In this document: one piece after another, positions 39,246-50,820 of the stretch | How positions within the stretch are numbered: position 1 is the stretch's first letter | How the letters are laid out: each line of letters starts with the position of its first letter | Assembly: GCF_900112475.1 (NCBI RefSeq) | Contig: NZ_FOLW01000014.1 | Coordinates: 1-64,000, forward strand | Source: Pragia fontium DSM 5563 = ATCC 49100 | Lineage (GTDB): Bacteria > Pseudomonadota > Gammaproteobacteria > Enterobacterales > Enterobacteriaceae | DNA length: 64,000 nucleotides | Reading direction: 5' to 3' | Program-made: the position numbers and the translations under genes | The notes under the pieces: generated by a model | What the model was told of the DNA's origin: nothing | What the model saw: the letters and a program-made list of their open reading frames with translations, nothing else | The model's database searches: none

Positions 39246-40427
39246 TTATTTAACCGTTAACGCTAGCCCCTGTCGACGCATTTGAGCGGCTTCTTGGGGA
39301 TGATTAAGCTTATCGAAGGTATCAGCCAGTAAGGCGAAATCTTTAGCATTTGGCTGTTGTTCAATAGCCTGTTTCAACGCTTGATTAGCCTGCTGCCATT
39401 CGCCATGCTGGATTAGTAACCGCCCCAGCGTGCTGTTTAATAATGGTGTGGCACCATGTTCTTTAATCTGCATTCTGAGCTCTTTCTCTAATGGCTCAGG
39501 GTTACCCGTGTGCAGCTTCTGAATTAACAGTACCAGTTTTTCATCATATTGATGTTTCAGACCGTCCAGAATGATTTTTTGGGCTTGTTCATTGTCATCG
39601 CAATCAATAAAGTGCGAGGCAAGTTCAACCTGTAAGGTTCGGTTATTGCGGACTTTACGAGGCTGATCTTTCCACCACTGTTTTAGACCTTCGCTGCCCC
39701 CTTCAGATATCGCTTGGTTCATTAAACCGATATAAGCATCAAGGCGTAATGTTTCCAACGTATCTTCATCGTAAAGCTTGGCTTTCTCAATGGAGGGAAT
39801 AATCTCCAATAGGGAAGCGTAGCCACCGGTTTTCAGATAGGCCTGTTGAGCAAGACGCAGAACTTCAGGATGGCGTGGGGCATCGTTTAAGAGCTGATCG
39901 ACACCATGGCGTGCGGCATGGTATTCCCCCTGCGCCAGCTGAATGCGTACGCGGGTGATATCGACCGGTAACTGGTCAGTATCGGCCAGTTCTGCTGCGC
40001 GGGTCAGGTAATCATTAATTCGTTTGGTATCACCGTTTTGCTGAGCAGCCTCTGCCGCTAACAGATAGTTAACCACTGGCTGTTCTGCATGATCGGCGTT
40101 GCGCGTCAGCAACTTCTCTACTTGATTAAAGTCACCTTCAGTGAGTTTTAACATCGCTGCACGAGTTTGTTTACGGGCCCGAGTGCTTTTACGGCCAATA
40201 AACCAGCCTTTAGTGCGTGAACTGGTGTGGAATACGCGGCGTAAAACCCATTCCAGACAAAACAGAGCAATAAACAGTATCGCAATGAGAATAGCCAGAC
40301 CGGTGACGCTCATTTTAATATCGTAGTTATCGGTTTGAATCAGTACCGAGCCCTGATGTCCGGCCAACATGGGGCCCAACGCTATGCCTGCAACCAGTAT
40401 TAACAGTAAAAAGAGTAGTCGCAACAT
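39246..40427 (-). CDS. hemY: HemY, TPR-containing inner-membrane protein
   Basis: 393 residues (E. coli HemY, 398). Two N-terminal hydrophobic segments (about 2-20 and 42-62) flank a short loop. A long tetratricopeptide-like helical region follows (for example AAEAAQQNGDTKRINDYLTRAAELAD, GRLLIQHGEWQQANQALKQAIEQQP). It lies in the haem operon, but its biochemical role is unclear. It starts 2 bp after hemX. Confidence 0.93.
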   Translation of the reverse strand: MLRLLFLLLILVAGIALGPMLAGHQGSVLIQTDNYDIKMSVTGLAILIAILFIALFCLEWVLRRVFHTSSRTKGWFIGRKSTRARKQTRAAMLKLTEGDFNQVEKLLTRNADHAEQPVVNYLLAAEAAQQNGDTKRINDYLTRAAELADTDQLPVDITRVRIQLAQGEYHAARHGVDQLLNDAPRHPEVLRLAQQAYLKTGGYASLLEIIPSIEKAKLYDEDTLETLRLDAYIGLMNQAISEGGSEGLKQWWKDQPRKVRNNRTLQVELASHFIDCDDNEQAQKIILDGLKHQYDEKLVLLIQKLHTGNPEPLEKELRMQIKEHGATPLLNSTLGRLLIQHGEWQQANQALKQAIEQQPNAKDFALLADTFDKLNHPQEAAQMRRQGLALTVK

Positions 40428-40429
40428 GC

Positions 40430-41623
40430 TTAACCCTCCTGATTACTGGCTGGAGCAGGAGTTGCTGCTGCTGGCTCTGGTGCCGGAGCGGCAGGGGAAA
40501 TATCGCGGGTACGATTTCTGGTTGCCGTATCCAGTAGCCTTAGGCTCTTTAATTCTTTAGGTAAATCCAAATTCACTGATTGTTGGCTAAGCTCATCAAG
40601 CTGGCTCAAAAATGCTTTGGTAGATGGATGATCTGGCTCAAAATAGGCGCGAACCCAAGTCGATACGCTTTCCAGGGATTGCTTATAAATTTCACCCTGA
40701 TGACGAGAAACTGCGCGGGCGGCAATCAGCAGCTTTAAGCGTAGGTTTTCTCTTAAATAGGTGTCCTGATCCGGAGTTAATAGCGGGCTGGTCAGCTCGT
40801 TATCCGGCACATTACGGGCACGAATGGTAATAAATTCGGACATGAAGTTATTCCAACTGTGCTTCAGATTTTGGCGCCAGTCTTTAATATTCTCACTAAC
40901 CTGAGTTGCACCTTGCTCCAGTGGGGTATTATCCCAGTCGGTGCTGGCAGATGGCAGGTTCATAATCTGATCGGATAGTTCGTTCAGCGTTAAAGCAATA
41001 CCATCAAAATCAATCTGACTAACGTTAGAAATGGCGTTGATATCCTGAATAATTGCCTGACGTATTTCATTCAGGCTAGGATCATTCATCTCTGCCAGCG
41101 ACTTATCCGCGCTTTTCAGCATATTAGCCGCGGTGGCGATATCTTGATCAATCCATAATTTACGGGCTGCCATTTTGACCAGAAAATCCGCTTCCGATAA
41201 ATGCCATATTTTGGCATCACTGGCGGCAATTGCGCTGACTTTGTTTTGTAATTCTTGCAGAACTGAAGACTGGGCAGTGAGTTGGCCGGTCTGAGTGGCT
41301 AATTTCTGCTCGGTATCTTTTAATTGTTGAGTCAGTTCATTTTGTGCAGTCACCAGACGGCTGTCTTCTTGCGATTGTCCTGATTTCAGAGCATCGATTT
41401 GAGCCTGTAATTGCTGAATAGTTGCTCGTTGGGATATGGCCTGTTGATGCCCGTGATAGTAGAGTCCACCGCCGAGCGCAATAACCAACGCTATAGCAAT
41501 CGCGCCTAATGCAACACCTGAGCGGCTACCCTGCTTAGCTGGAGGTGTTTTGGTGCTCGTTTCTTTTTCAGTTGACACTTTCTTATGCTCAACTGGTGCT
41601 GATGGGGTCGTTGAATCCGTCAT
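40430..41623 (-). CDS. hemX: HemX, haem operon membrane protein
   Basis: About 397 residues (E. coli HemX, 393). A charged N-terminus is followed by one transmembrane segment near 37-60 (GVALGAIAIALVIALGGGLYYHG), a coiled-coil region (about 65-130), and a helical domain with SDAKIWHLSEADFLVKMAARKLW and VSTWVRAYF as in E. coli. The tail is Ala/Pro-rich. An ATG 15 bp further upstream (41638) is possible; the start at 41623 (MTDSTTPSA) is preferred by analogy with E. coli. The function is uncertain. Confidence 0.92.
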   Translation of the reverse strand: MTDSTTPSAPVEHKKVSTEKETSTKTPPAKQGSRSGVALGAIAIALVIALGGGLYYHGHQQAISQRATIQQLQAQIDALKSGQSQEDSRLVTAQNELTQQLKDTEQKLATQTGQLTAQSSVLQELQNKVSAIAASDAKIWHLSEADFLVKMAARKLWIDQDIATAANMLKSADKSLAEMNDPSLNEIRQAIIQDINAISNVSQIDFDGIALTLNELSDQIMNLPSASTDWDNTPLEQGATQVSENIKDWRQNLKHSWNNFMSEFITIRARNVPDNELTSPLLTPDQDTYLRENLRLKLLIAARAVSRHQGEIYKQSLESVSTWVRAYFEPDHPSTKAFLSQLDELSQQSVNLDLPKELKSLRLLDTATRNRTRDISPAAPAPEPAAATPAPASNQEG

Positions 41624-41640
41624 CTTGGCACATCCCATAG

Positions 41641-42384
41641 TTAAATTTGTTGTAGTGCGCGAAGCAGCGCATCATTATCTGCATTATCTGCAATGTGACA
41701 TTGCGTCCAGCCTAAATTTTTGGCTTGGTCGGCAAGCCGTTCACTGACGATCAGTAAATGGCAATTGAGTAACCAGTTACGATAACCTGTAGGAACAAGT
41801 TCGTACAGTTGTTGTAACATTTCTCCACTGGTAATTACCAGTATGTTAATACTTATCTGTTGCCAATATCGACAAAGATCGTCGCCATGATAAGCGATTG
41901 GATTACGTTGATAACACTCGCAAAAAGTTACGCTCGCCCCGCGTTTTTGCAGGGTTTCAGCCAAAAGCTGACGACCGCCATTCCCGCGTAATATCAGGAT
42001 GTTCTTTCCTGCCACCTGCTGTAATTGAGGTAACTCTAGCAGTTGCTCACTGATTTCGCGACCTTCAGGCCAATGAACCGTGAAGCGTGTGGCTTGCTGT
42101 AATTCAGTTGCTGTTTTATAGCCAATGGCAAAATATCGACAATTTTCAGGCCAACTTTGCTGTTTATGCTTCAGTAAATCCTGTGCGTAGTGCACCGCAT
42201 GCTGAGAAGCGGCAATGATAATGTCATCTTCACGGAGATTGGCCAGATAATCAGGTAATTTATCCAGTTCGCGACCTGGGCTAAAGGTGATCAGCGGCGT
42301 GTGATAAGCCTCTCGCCCTTGTTCTATGAGTTGTTTAACTAACGCCTCACCCATAGGTGAAGGGCGAGTTATCAATATACTCAT
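41641..42384 (-). CDS. hemD: Uroporphyrinogen-III synthase
   Basis: 247 residues (E. coli HemD, 246), a two-domain fold of low sequence conservation. Recognisable blocks are [36 protein letters not shown] and [14 protein letters not shown]. It cyclises hydroxymethylbilane to uroporphyrinogen III. It overlaps the hemC stop by 4 bp. Confidence 0.94.
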   Translation of the reverse strand: MSILITRPSPMGEALVKQLIEQGREAYHTPLITFSPGRELDKLPDYLANLREDDIIIAASQHAVHYAQDLLKHKQQSWPENCRYFAIGYKTATELQQATRFTVHWPEGREISEQLLELPQLQQVAGKNILILRGNGGRQLLAETLQKRGASVTFCECYQRNPIAYHGDDLCRYWQQISINILVITSGEMLQQLYELVPTGYRNWLLNCHLLIVSERLADQAKNLGWTQCHIADNADNDALLRALQQI

Positions 42385-43322
42385 TTCGTGGCGTTATCCT
42401 GATAAACGCGCTGTAGGATTTCATCTGCACCCTGACTCAGCAGCTCTTCAGCCAGAGCAATACCCATTTTTTCGGCATCCAGTGCTGGTCCGCGACGTTC
42501 ACCGCGAATAACTTTACTGCCGTCAGGATCGCCCACCAATGCTCTCAGCCAAAGAATGTCTCCATCCAGCTCAGCATAACTGCCGATAGGTACCTGACAA
42601 CCACCTTCCAGACGCTCATTCATTGCTCGCTCGGCCATAACGCGTACTTCCGTTATCGCATGATTCAGCGGTGCCAGCAGTTTACGGGTCACTTCATCGT
42701 TCAGGCGGCATTCAATACCGACGGCTCCCTGACCGACTGCCGGCAGAGATTCTTCTGGCGTCATATAGCTGCTGATACGATCTTCCATCTTCAGGCGTTT
42801 CAGGCCAGCCGCTGCCAGAATGATGGCATCGTAATCGCCATTATCCAGCTTACTCAGACGCGTACCTACGTTGCCGCGCAGGTCGATTATCTTTAAGTCT
42901 GGACGACGAGCACGTAATTGGCATTGACGACGCAGGCTGGAGGTTCCAACTACGCTGCCTGCAGGTAAGTCATCCAGTGAGTTGAAATGGTTGGAAACAA
43001 ACGCATCGCGTGGATCTTCACGCTCACAGATCGTGACTAAGCCCAACCCTTCAGGAAAAGCAACAGGAACGTCTTTCATGGAGTGAACGGCGATGTCGGC
43101 ACGACCTTCCAATATGGCGACTTCCAGTTCTTTAACAAATAACCCTTTGCCGCCAACCTTAGCCAGCGGTGTATCCAAAATGATATCGCCACGGGTGACC
43201 ATGGTGATTAATTCAACGGTAAGACCAGGATGGCAGGCGAGTAAACGATCCCGGACGTAGTGTGCCTGCCATAACGCTAAAGGGCTCTGACGGGTTGCTA
43301 TGCGGAGAATATTATTAGACAT
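42381..43322 (-). CDS. hemC: Hydroxymethylbilane synthase (porphobilinogen deaminase)
   Basis: 313 residues, the E. coli length. It has [17 protein letters not shown] at the N-terminus, the catalytic Asp in [12 protein letters not shown], and the dipyrromethane cofactor Cys in [14 protein letters not shown] near residue 242. It polymerises four porphobilinogens. It is the first gene of hemCDXY and divergent from cyaA, as in E. coli. Confidence 0.97.
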   Translation of the reverse strand: MSNNILRIATRQSPLALWQAHYVRDRLLACHPGLTVELITMVTRGDIILDTPLAKVGGKGLFVKELEVAILEGRADIAVHSMKDVPVAFPEGLGLVTICEREDPRDAFVSNHFNSLDDLPAGSVVGTSSLRRQCQLRARRPDLKIIDLRGNVGTRLSKLDNGDYDAIILAAAGLKRLKMEDRISSYMTPEESLPAVGQGAVGIECRLNDEVTRKLLAPLNHAITEVRVMAERAMNERLEGGCQVPIGSYAELDGDILWLRALVGDPDGSKVIRGERRGPALDAEKMGIALAEELLSQGADEILQRVYQDNATK

Positions 43323-43673
43323 GCTTTATCGTTACCTTGTTATTTTATGGCGTTATTCTATCAGTTGGTGTCAGGAGTGTCAGCGCACCTAAATAATTAT
43401 CACTATTTGCATACGCTTTGAAATCAGGGAGTTTTGCTGAAACTATTTATTATTCAGCACGAAGGCATGAAATTTACCTCTAATGTTGTATTGAACTATG
43501 CAAAAAATAGCGTAGGAATTGATGTGGCAAGGTGCCAATATCTTTACGCCTTCCTCACAAGGTGTTAAATTGATCACGTTTTTGGCAATCAGTGATCGAT
43601 TGTTTTTGCTATTTGATGAGCAACCAGAATGTGGTTCCTTTAATCAGCGTAGGAATTAATCAGGCAAACCGTC
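43323..43673. other. hemC-cyaA divergent control region
   Basis: 351 bp without a gene. It holds the promoters of hemC and cyaA and the CRP site at 43560-43581. Confidence 0.6.
43560..43581 (+). promoter_or_regulatory. CRP-cAMP site in the cyaA promoter region
   Basis: TGTTA-N6-TCACG, 92 bp upstream of cyaA, inside the block GGTGTTAAATTGATCACG, which closely matches the CRP site that represses E. coli cyaA. It would give feedback control of cAMP synthesis. Confidence 0.82.
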
Positions 43674-46229
43674 TTGCACCCTAATATAACTTTATTAAAA
43701 CAGCGGTTGGATGCGTTAAATCAATTGCGTATCGATCGTGCTATGGCGAATATGGGGTCTGCTTTTCAGCAGGTATATACGCTGCTGCCTATTTTTCTGC
43801 ATTATCATCACCCGAAAATGCCTGGCTATCAGGATGGCATCGTGCCACATGGTATCTGTGCTTATATTCCTAACGAAGCTCAAGCGCTGTATCTGACAGA
43901 TTTCTGTCGGATGAATGATATTCCTCTGGCTCCCCATTCAACCCAGGCGTTACCCATTACTGGCGTCTACAGTATGGGCAGTACTTCTTCTGTGGGCCAA
44001 AGCCAATCTTCCGATTTGGATATCTGGATTTGCCACCAGTCATGGCTAAATAGTAATGAACTAACTATTTTGCAGGCGAAATGTTTACTGCTTGAGCAGT
44101 GGGCGGCTTCTTTAGGGATTGAAGTTAACTTTTTCCTGATTGATGAAAATCGCTTCCGTCAAAATCTGAGTGGTAAATTGGACAGCGAAGACTGCGGTTC
44201 AACATTACATATCCTGTTATTGGATGAGTTTTATCGCAGTGCGGTGCGGTTAGCCGGTAAGCCGATATTATGGAATGTGGTTCCCGCCGATCGTGAAATG
44301 GACTACGAAGAGTACGTTTCAGAACTGTTTGCCGATGGTTCACTTAAGCGCGATGAGTGGATTGACCTTGGTGGTCTTGGCGCATTGTCCGCCGAAGAGT
44401 ATTTTGGTGCCAGTTTATGGCAGCTGTATAAAAGTATTGATTCACCTTATAAAGCGGTATTGAAAACGCTGTTGCTGGAGACTTATTCATGGGAATACCC
44501 ACAGTCTCAATTGCTGGCGCTGGAAATAAAAAGAAGATTGCACAATGGTGAGCTGGACTCGTTTAGTCTGGATGCTTACTACATGATGCTGGAGCGGGTG
44601 ACTACCTATTTGCAGGCGATTGGTGATGATGTTCGTCTGGATCTGGTTCGCCGTTGTTTCTATTTGAAAGTGTGTGAGCGTTTGTCTGAACCCGTTGCAG
44701 TGATTCCTGTCCAGGGTAACTGGCGGCGGGAAATTTTGAATCAGCTGACCAACGACTGGGGCTGGGGTTCCGAATGCCTTGAGATATTGGATAATCGGGA
44801 AAACTGGAAAATAGAGCGGGTTCGAGAAGCCAACAACGAACTGCTGGATGCCCTGATGCAAAGCTATCGCAATCTTATTCGCTTTGCCCGCCGTAACAAT
44901 TTAAGCGTGAGCGCAAGTCCACAGGACATTGGTGTGCTGACCCGTAAGTTGTATGCGGCTTTTGAGGCGCTTCCGGGTAAAGTGACCTTGGTTAACCCCC
45001 AAATATCCCCTGACTTATCAGAGAAAAACCTGACGTTTATTCAGGTGCCTATCGATCGTGCGAATCGGGCGGGCTGGTATCTTTATAATCAGGCGCCGAC
45101 GGTGGATGCAATCATCGGTCACCAACCTCTGGAATATAACCGCTATCTAAGTAAGTTAGTGGCCTGGAGCTACTTTAACGGCCTGCTAACGCCAGAGACC
45201 CAACTACATGTTAAGAATAGCCAATATTGTCATACCGAGAAGCTACAGGCTTTTGTGGCTGATATTGCCCGTCATTTCCCATTAAGAGTGCCGGCATCCA
45301 CGCCTAAGGCGTTGTATAGCCCCTGTGAGATTCGCCATTTAGCGCTAATCGTTAACCTTGAGAACGATCCGACTGAATCACTGTTTCAGGACGCGCAGCC
45401 GTTCGATCTGGGGAAGTTAGATGTGTTTAGCTTTGGCAAACAGGAACAGTGCCTGATTGGTAGTGTAGATTTATTGTATCGTAACTCATGGAATGAAGTT
45501 CGTACTCTTCACTTTAGCGGCAGTCAGGCGGTGATTGAAGCGCTGAAAACGATTTTGGGTAAAATGCATCAGGATGCCGAACAGCCAGAATCAGTTGAAG
45601 TTTTCTGCTACAGCCAGCATCTCAGAGGTTTGATTCAGACTCGCCTACAGCAGCTGGTTTCTGAATGTATTAGTCTACGTTTATCCAGCAATCGCCAGGA
45701 GCCAAACCGCTTTAAGGCGTTAAGGTTATCGGGCCAAACCTGGGGTTTGTTTTTTGAACGTTTAAGCGTATCGGTGCAAAAGCTGGAGAATGCAGTGGAA
45801 TTTTACGGTGCTATCTCCAACAATAAGCTGAACGGTATTCCGATTCAGCTAAAAACCGGCGAAGAACATCTACCTGAAATTATTGATGGTTCTGCCAGTG
45901 AAGGGATTATTCAGTTTTTCTTTGAAGATACGGAGAAAGGCTTCAATATTTATATTCTTGATGAGTTAAATCGGGTTGAAGTGTATTTGAACTGTCAGGG
46001 ATGTATTGAAGAGTTGGTATGTGACGTCAGCCGGTTCTATGCCTCTTCCCATGAACGGTTTACTTATGGCTCCGGTTCAGTCAACTTTAACCTGCCGCAA
46101 TTCTCTCAAATTGTGCAGGAAAATGGCGAATCACGCATTGTTCCTTTCAATAGTAACTCAATTTCTCCGTTGAGTGCGCCAACGGTACCGGTTACCAAGA
46201 AAGACATCATCCTCAGTCACACGTTTTAA
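43674..46229 (+). CDS. cyaA: Class I adenylate cyclase
   Basis: 851 residues (E. coli CyaA, 848), starting at the weak codon TTG as E. coli cyaA does (TTGCACCC, in the same frame as [13 protein letters not shown]). The N-terminal catalytic domain carries the nucleotidyltransferase motif [17 protein letters not shown] near residue 102. The C-terminal regulatory half responds to EIIA-Glc in enterobacteria. It makes cAMP, the co-effector of CRP. The TTG start limits expression. Confidence 0.96.
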   Translation: MHPNITLLKQRLDALNQLRIDRAMANMGSAFQQVYTLLPIFLHYHHPKMPGYQDGIVPHGICAYIPNEAQALYLTDFCRMNDIPLAPHSTQALPITGVYSMGSTSSVGQSQSSDLDIWICHQSWLNSNELTILQAKCLLLEQWAASLGIEVNFFLIDENRFRQNLSGKLDSEDCGSTLHILLLDEFYRSAVRLAGKPILWNVVPADREMDYEEYVSELFADGSLKRDEWIDLGGLGALSAEEYFGASLWQLYKSIDSPYKAVLKTLLLETYSWEYPQSQLLALEIKRRLHNGELDSFSLDAYYMMLERVTTYLQAIGDDVRLDLVRRCFYLKVCERLSEPVAVIPVQGNWRREILNQLTNDWGWGSECLEILDNRENWKIERVREANNELLDALMQSYRNLIRFARRNNLSVSASPQDIGVLTRKLYAAFEALPGKVTLVNPQISPDLSEKNLTFIQVPIDRANRAGWYLYNQAPTVDAIIGHQPLEYNRYLSKLVAWSYFNGLLTPETQLHVKNSQYCHTEKLQAFVADIARHFPLRVPASTPKALYSPCEIRHLALIVNLENDPTESLFQDAQPFDLGKLDVFSFGKQEQCLIGSVDLLYRNSWNEVRTLHFSGSQAVIEALKTILGKMHQDAEQPESVEVFCYSQHLRGLIQTRLQQLVSECISLRLSSNRQEPNRFKALRLSGQTWGLFFERLSVSVQKLENAVEFYGAISNNKLNGIPIQLKTGEEHLPEIIDGSASEGIIQFFFEDTEKGFNIYILDELNRVEVYLNCQGCIEELVCDVSRFYASSHERFTYGSGSVNFNLPQFSQIVQENGESRIVPFNSNSISPLSAPTVPVTKKDIILSHTF

Positions 46230-46285
46230 TCTGCCCAATACCTCATTGAGTTATCAGGCAGTCATCATACTGAATGGTGGCAGGA

Positions 46286-46609
46286 TTAATTGCGTAAAAA
46301 TACATTTTCTCCAGATTGCTCAGTACAGGCTTCCGACAGTACGGCGAAAAATTCCTGACCGCTGCGATCGCAAAACCACTGACCGTCACGATAGTCAAAA
46401 TGGTATCCGCCACTTTTGGTTGCCAGCCATACTTGATGCATAGGCTCTTGTTTATTAATGATAATCTTACTTCCATTATCAAAGGAAAGTGACATAACCC
46501 CGCCATTGATTTCACAATCAATGTCGGCATCGCTGTCAATATTATCAATCGCTTCATCGATGTTGTGCATTAGCTTCTCAGCCAATTGGTGAAACTCAGT
46601 ATCATTCAT
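46286..46609 (-). CDS. cyaY: Frataxin homologue CyaY
   Basis: 107 residues (E. coli CyaY, 106). The acidic first helix ([23 protein letters not shown]) gives the iron-binding ridge, followed by the beta-sheet with [29 protein letters not shown] and the conserved GYHFDY. It modulates Fe-S cluster assembly by IscS. It is convergent with cyaA and divergent from lptM, as in E. coli. Confidence 0.96.
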   Translation of the reverse strand: MNDTEFHQLAEKLMHNIDEAIDNIDSDADIDCEINGGVMSLSFDNGSKIIINKQEPMHQVWLATKSGGYHFDYRDGQWFCDRSGQEFFAVLSEACTEQSGENVFLRN

Positions 46610-46666
46610 ATTCAGAATTCCTATTGCTTTTCGTGATCTAGCTGCGATTATAGAGGGCTAAACAAA

Positions 46667-46876
46667 ATGAATCACAGGCTTATTTCAATGAATACACTTT
46701 TTCGTTGCTCATTAGTAGTACTAACAACCTTTTGGCTTGCCGGATGTGGTCTAAAGGGGCCGTTATATATGCCATCCGATGAGCCGCCTAAAAAAGAATC
46801 TCCGTTAAAAGCGGAGCAACCGAAACCTGAACAAACTGAAAATAACACTCAGGTTGGTAACGCCTCTGCAAAATAA
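46667..46876 (+). CDS. lptM: LPS assembly lipoprotein LptM (YifL)
   Basis: 69-residue lipoprotein. Signal peptide with lipobox LAGC, then GLKGPLY, the diagnostic LptM sequence, and a Pro/Lys/Glu-rich tail. GAGGG lies about 9 nt upstream of the ATG at 46667; a second ATG at 46688 is also possible. In E. coli LptM stabilises the LptD-LptE translocon. It is upstream of lysA-dapF. Confidence 0.92.
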   Translation: MNHRLISMNTLFRCSLVVLTTFWLAGCGLKGPLYMPSDEPPKKESPLKAEQPKPEQTENNTQVGNASAK

Positions 46877-46989
46877 GTGCTGAACAAGTATCAGCAATGG
46901 GTTAATTCTTGTGGAGTTGTTAACGGACAGGGCGACAGACAAGCATTTCGGGTAATACCCGTAGTATAAAACAGATTAGGCAAAGCATT

Positions 46990-48240
46990 ATGGATTACTT
47001 TAATTACAAAGATGGGCAGTTATACGCTGAAAATATGCCGGTAGCTGAATTAGCAGCGCGCTTCGGAACACCGCTTTATATTTATTCCAGAGCCACGATT
47101 GAGCGGCACTGGCATGCATTTGACAATGCTTTGTCTAACCACCCACATCTAATTTGTTATGCTACTAAAGCAAATAGTAATCTGGCTTTTTTAAATATTC
47201 TGGCTCGTTTAGGTTCCGGTTTCGATATCGTTTCTCAGGGCGAGCTGGAGCGAGTACTGGCTGCCGGTGGCGATCCCGCGAAAGTTATTTTCTCTGGGGT
47301 GGCAAAAACCGAAGGGGAAATGCGCCGGGCGCTGGAAGTAGGGATTCGCTGTTTTAACGTGGAATCGATCCCCGAATTACACCGCTTGAATAGTGTGGCT
47401 GGTGATATGGGGCTTAAGGCGCCGATTTCTCTGCGGATTAACCCAGACGTTGATGCCAAAACTCACCCGTATATTTCCACCGGTCTGAAAGAAAACAAGT
47501 TTGGTATTAGCTATCAGATGGCTCGTGAAGCTTACCGCTTGGCGAGTACTATGGAAAATATCAATATACAAGGCGTAGACTGTCATATCGGTTCACAATT
47601 AACTGAGCTTTCTCCTTTCCTTGATGCTGCCGATCGCATGTTAGTGCTATTAGACCAGCTGGCTGAAGATGGTATTACTATTCACCATCTGGATCTGGGG
47701 GGAGGGTTAGGCGTACGCTATGACGATGAAACGCCGCCTGAACCTATGGAGTACGCGACTGCACTGCTAGAGAAGTTGAAAGGGCGTGAAAATCTGGAAC
47801 TGTGTTTTGAACCTGGTCGCGCCATTGCAGCGAATGCTGGCATTATGGTGACTCAAGTAGAATATCTGAAAGATCAGGACGATCATCATTTTGCCATTGT
47901 GGACGCCGGAATGAATGACCTGATTCGTCCATCTCTCTATGAGGCTTGGATGAAGATTATTCCGGTTATTGAAAACGGGGCTGGACAGCGTCAGGTTTAT
48001 GATGTCGTGGGTCCAGTTTGTGAGACCGGTGATTTCTTGGGTAAAAAGCGTGAGTTGAGTTTAAATCAGGGAGACTTACTGGCGGTACGCAGCGCGGGCG
48101 CTTATGGTTTCAGTATGAGTTCAAACTACAACACCCGCTGTCGTGCGGCTGAAGTTATGGTTGATGGCGATCAAGCATACCTTGTGCGCGAGCGCGAACG
48201 CTTTGAAGATTTATGGCGCGGTGAGCATTTGGTGAAATAA
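46990..48240 (+). CDS. lysA: Diaminopimelate decarboxylase
   Basis: 416-residue fold-III PLP decarboxylase making L-lysine from meso-DAP. The PLP lysine lies in ICYATKANSN near residue 60. HIGSQL, the GGGLGVRYDDE loop, EPGRAI, CETGDF and the substrate-contacting GAYGFSMSSNYN are present. The sequence is of the lppL-lysA-dapF-linked type found in Pseudomonas, Vibrio and Yersinia, distinct from E. coli LysA, which lies elsewhere next to lysR. Confidence 0.97.
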   Translation: MDYFNYKDGQLYAENMPVAELAARFGTPLYIYSRATIERHWHAFDNALSNHPHLICYATKANSNLAFLNILARLGSGFDIVSQGELERVLAAGGDPAKVIFSGVAKTEGEMRRALEVGIRCFNVESIPELHRLNSVAGDMGLKAPISLRINPDVDAKTHPYISTGLKENKFGISYQMAREAYRLASTMENINIQGVDCHIGSQLTELSPFLDAADRMLVLLDQLAEDGITIHHLDLGGGLGVRYDDETPPEPMEYATALLEKLKGRENLELCFEPGRAIAANAGIMVTQVEYLKDQDDHHFAIVDAGMNDLIRPSLYEAWMKIIPVIENGAGQRQVYDVVGPVCETGDFLGKKRELSLNQGDLLAVRSAGAYGFSMSSNYNTRCRAAEVMVDGDQAYLVRERERFEDLWRGEHLVK

Positions 48241-48356
48241 TATATAAATAGAAGTACGTTTTCTGGTTTCGCGCTAAAGGATAGCAGGCCCGGCAAGACG
48301 AGAATTTAATCGGCGACAATCGGTGAGATATAACGTTGTCGCAAGTGGGGTATGAA

Positions 48357-49181
48357 ATGCAATTCTCCAAAATGCATGGCTTAGGCAACGATTTTATGGT
48401 TGTCGATGCAGTGACGCAAAACGTTTATTTTTCACCAGAGCTAATCCGCCGTCTGGCCGATCGCCATTATGGCGTCGGCTTTGACCAGTTATTGGTTGTT
48501 GAGGCGCCTTACGATCCTGATTTGGATTTTCATTACCGAATTTTTAATCCCGACGGAGGCGAAGTCGCCCAGTGCGGTAATGGCGCTCGCTGTTTTGCTC
48601 GTTTTGTTCGCTTGAAAGGACTCACCAATAAACGGGATATTCGGGTTAGCACCCAAAATGGCCGTATGACGTTATCGGTCAGTGAAGATGAACTGGTAAC
48701 CGTTAATATGGGGGAGCCTGACTTTGAGCCCTCTCGTATTCCATTCCGTGCGGCTAAAATGGAAAAAACTTATATTCTCCGGGCAGCAGAGCATACGGTA
48801 TTCGGTGGTGTTGTTTCGATGGGGAATCCACACTGCGTATTGCAGGTGGAGAATGTGGATCTGGCTAATGTCGAGCAGCTTGGCCCACTGTTGGAAAACC
48901 ATGACCGTTTTCCTGAACGCGCAAATATTGGTTTTATGCAGGTTCTTCATCGCGGCAGCATTCGTTTAAGAGTGTATGAACGGGGTGCCGGAGAGACGCA
49001 AGCCTGCGGTAGTGGCGCTTGTGCAGCGGCGGCGGTGGGAATGATCCAAGGGCTGTTAGATGATAAAGTGAATGTTGAACTTCCTGGGGGCAGCCTACAG
49101 ATTGCCTGGAAAGGTCCCGGACATCCGCTTTATATGGTTGGTCCTGCAACGCATGTTTATGATGGGTTTATTCACTTATGA
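48357..49181 (+). CDS. dapF: Diaminopimelate epimerase
   Basis: 274 residues, the E. coli length, from [17 protein letters not shown]. The frame is open back to a TTG at 48336, but TGGGG precedes ATG 48357 at good spacing. The two catalytic cysteines are in AQCGNGARC (near 73) and QACGSGACA (near 217). It interconverts LL- and meso-DAP, the substrate of the upstream lysA. Its stop overlaps yigA (ATGA). Confidence 0.97.
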   Translation: MQFSKMHGLGNDFMVVDAVTQNVYFSPELIRRLADRHYGVGFDQLLVVEAPYDPDLDFHYRIFNPDGGEVAQCGNGARCFARFVRLKGLTNKRDIRVSTQNGRMTLSVSEDELVTVNMGEPDFEPSRIPFRAAKMEKTYILRAAEHTVFGGVVSMGNPHCVLQVENVDLANVEQLGPLLENHDRFPERANIGFMQVLHRGSIRLRVYERGAGETQACGSGACAAAAVGMIQGLLDDKVNVELPGGSLQIAWKGPGHPLYMVGPATHVYDGFIHL

Positions 49182-49897
49182 GTAATGGAATAAAAGAAGA
49201 TGGAACAGCATCAGGAACGGAGTCGGTTTGCCTTAGTGATGAGCAGGTCAGCCAGTTTTTGCTGAATAATCCAGATTTTTTTATCCGCAATGCTTTGCAA
49301 GTAGAGCAAATGCGGGTGCCGCATCCAGTCAGAGATAGCGTTTCCTTAGTTGAATGGCAACTAAGCCGCCAACGCAATCATATTCAGCAGTTGGAAGAAG
49401 AGATTACGCTGTTGATGGAGCAGGCGAGTGCTAATGAAATTTTGTTTACTCGTCTGATCAATTTACAGAGTGAATTAGTACAGGCAGACAGCCTGCAAAA
49501 CTTGCTCTATCGCCTACAGTATTGGGCGCGTTCACTCGGTCTGGCGGATGCGACTATCCGTTTGTTCAGTGATAAATGGAAATTGGGCGCTCCTTCCGAC
49601 TTTACTCATTTGGCGATTTCTCAGCAGGCATTTGAGCCCATGAGAATTCAGCGGCTCGGCAATCGCAATCAATATCTGGGGCAGCTTAATGGCCCGGAAA
49701 TCCTACTGTTAATGCCAGAAGCTAAAATGGTGGGCTCTGTCGCGCTGTCTTTGTTGGGTAAGTGGGGCTCTCAGGGAATGGTGATATTTACCAGCCGCGA
49801 TCCTCAGCACTATCAGCAAGGTATGGGAACACTGATTCTCGATCAGTTGAGTCTTTTTTTGCCCGGCTTGCTGTCCCGTTGGATAGAGCCGACATGA
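49178..49897 (+). CDS. yigA: DUF484 family protein YigA
   Basis: 239 residues (E. coli YigA, 235). DUF484: an N-terminal [12 protein letters not shown] motif, a coiled-coil-like stretch near 60-85 and a GAF-like domain. The function is unknown, but it is locked between dapF and xerC by 4-bp overlaps at both ends, so it is translationally coupled with both. Confidence 0.93.
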   Translation: MSNGIKEDGTASGTESVCLSDEQVSQFLLNNPDFFIRNALQVEQMRVPHPVRDSVSLVEWQLSRQRNHIQQLEEEITLLMEQASANEILFTRLINLQSELVQADSLQNLLYRLQYWARSLGLADATIRLFSDKWKLGAPSDFTHLAISQQAFEPMRIQRLGNRNQYLGQLNGPEILLLMPEAKMVGSVALSLLGKWGSQGMVIFTSRDPQHYQQGMGTLILDQLSLFLPGLLSRWIEPT

Positions 49898-50820
49898 GTG
49901 AACGAACTGAACCATTAACCTGCCCCTCTTTACAACAGCCCGTCGATAACTTTCTGCGTTATCTCAGGGTTGAACGCCAGCTTAGCCCCTACACATTAAA
50001 AAGCTATCAGCGACAGTTGGCGGCACTTATTGACCTACTGGTGAATATTGGTCTCACCGATTGGACTAAGTTGGATGCGGCAGGTGTGCGTATGCTGGTA
50101 ACACGGAGTAAGCGTTCAGGTTTGGAGTCAGCCAGCCTGGCGCTCAGGCTATCAGCCCTGCGTAGCTTTTTAGACTGGCTAGTTGGTCAGGGGATAATCG
50201 GCGCTAATCCGGCTAAAGGTATTTCTACCCCGCGTAAAGGCCGGCACTTACCCAAGAATATGGATGTTGATGAAGTTAATCATTTGCTGGATATTGACCT
50301 TAATGACCCATTAGCGGTGCGCGATCGCACCATGCTGGAGTTGATGTATGGTGCCGGACTGCGACTGTCAGAGTTGATTGGACTGGACTGCCGTCAGGTT
50401 AATCTGGATGCGGGTGAAATTCGAGTGGTGGGTAAAGGCAGTAAAGAACGCAAGCTGCCGATTGGACGAATGGCGGTTACCTGGCTAAACCGTTGGCTGC
50501 CGATGCGTGAATTTTATGCTCCCGACGATGATGCGCTGTTTGTTTCTAAACATGGCAACCGCATCTCCGCCCGTAATGTTGAAAAGCGCTTTGCGGAATG
50601 GGGCGTTAAGCAGGGCATAAGTAGTCACGTTCACCCACATAAACTCAGACACTCATTTGCTACTCATATGCTGGAATCCAGCGGTGACCTGCGCGCAGTA
50701 CAAGAATTGTTGGGACATGCGAACCTGACAACTACTCAAATCTATACCCATTTGGATTTTCAGCACTTAACTAAGGTTTACGATGCTGCTCATCCGCGAG
50801 CTAAAAGAGGGAAGCCCTGA
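49894..50820 (+). CDS. xerC: Tyrosine recombinase XerC
   Basis: 308 residues (E. coli XerC, 298), starting at the ATG that overlaps the yigA stop; the frame is open further upstream but that part reads through yigA. It has an N-terminal SAM-like DNA-binding domain (about 20-100) and a catalytic domain with Arg in [39 protein letters not shown] and the nucleophile Tyr in QIYTH. It resolves chromosome dimers at dif with XerD. Confidence 0.97.
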   Translation: MSERTEPLTCPSLQQPVDNFLRYLRVERQLSPYTLKSYQRQLAALIDLLVNIGLTDWTKLDAAGVRMLVTRSKRSGLESASLALRLSALRSFLDWLVGQGIIGANPAKGISTPRKGRHLPKNMDVDEVNHLLDIDLNDPLAVRDRTMLELMYGAGLRLSELIGLDCRQVNLDAGEIRVVGKGSKERKLPIGRMAVTWLNRWLPMREFYAPDDDALFVSKHGNRISARNVEKRFAEWGVKQGISSHVHPHKLRHSFATHMLESSGDLRAVQELLGHANLTTTQIYTHLDFQHLTKVYDAAHPRAKRGKP

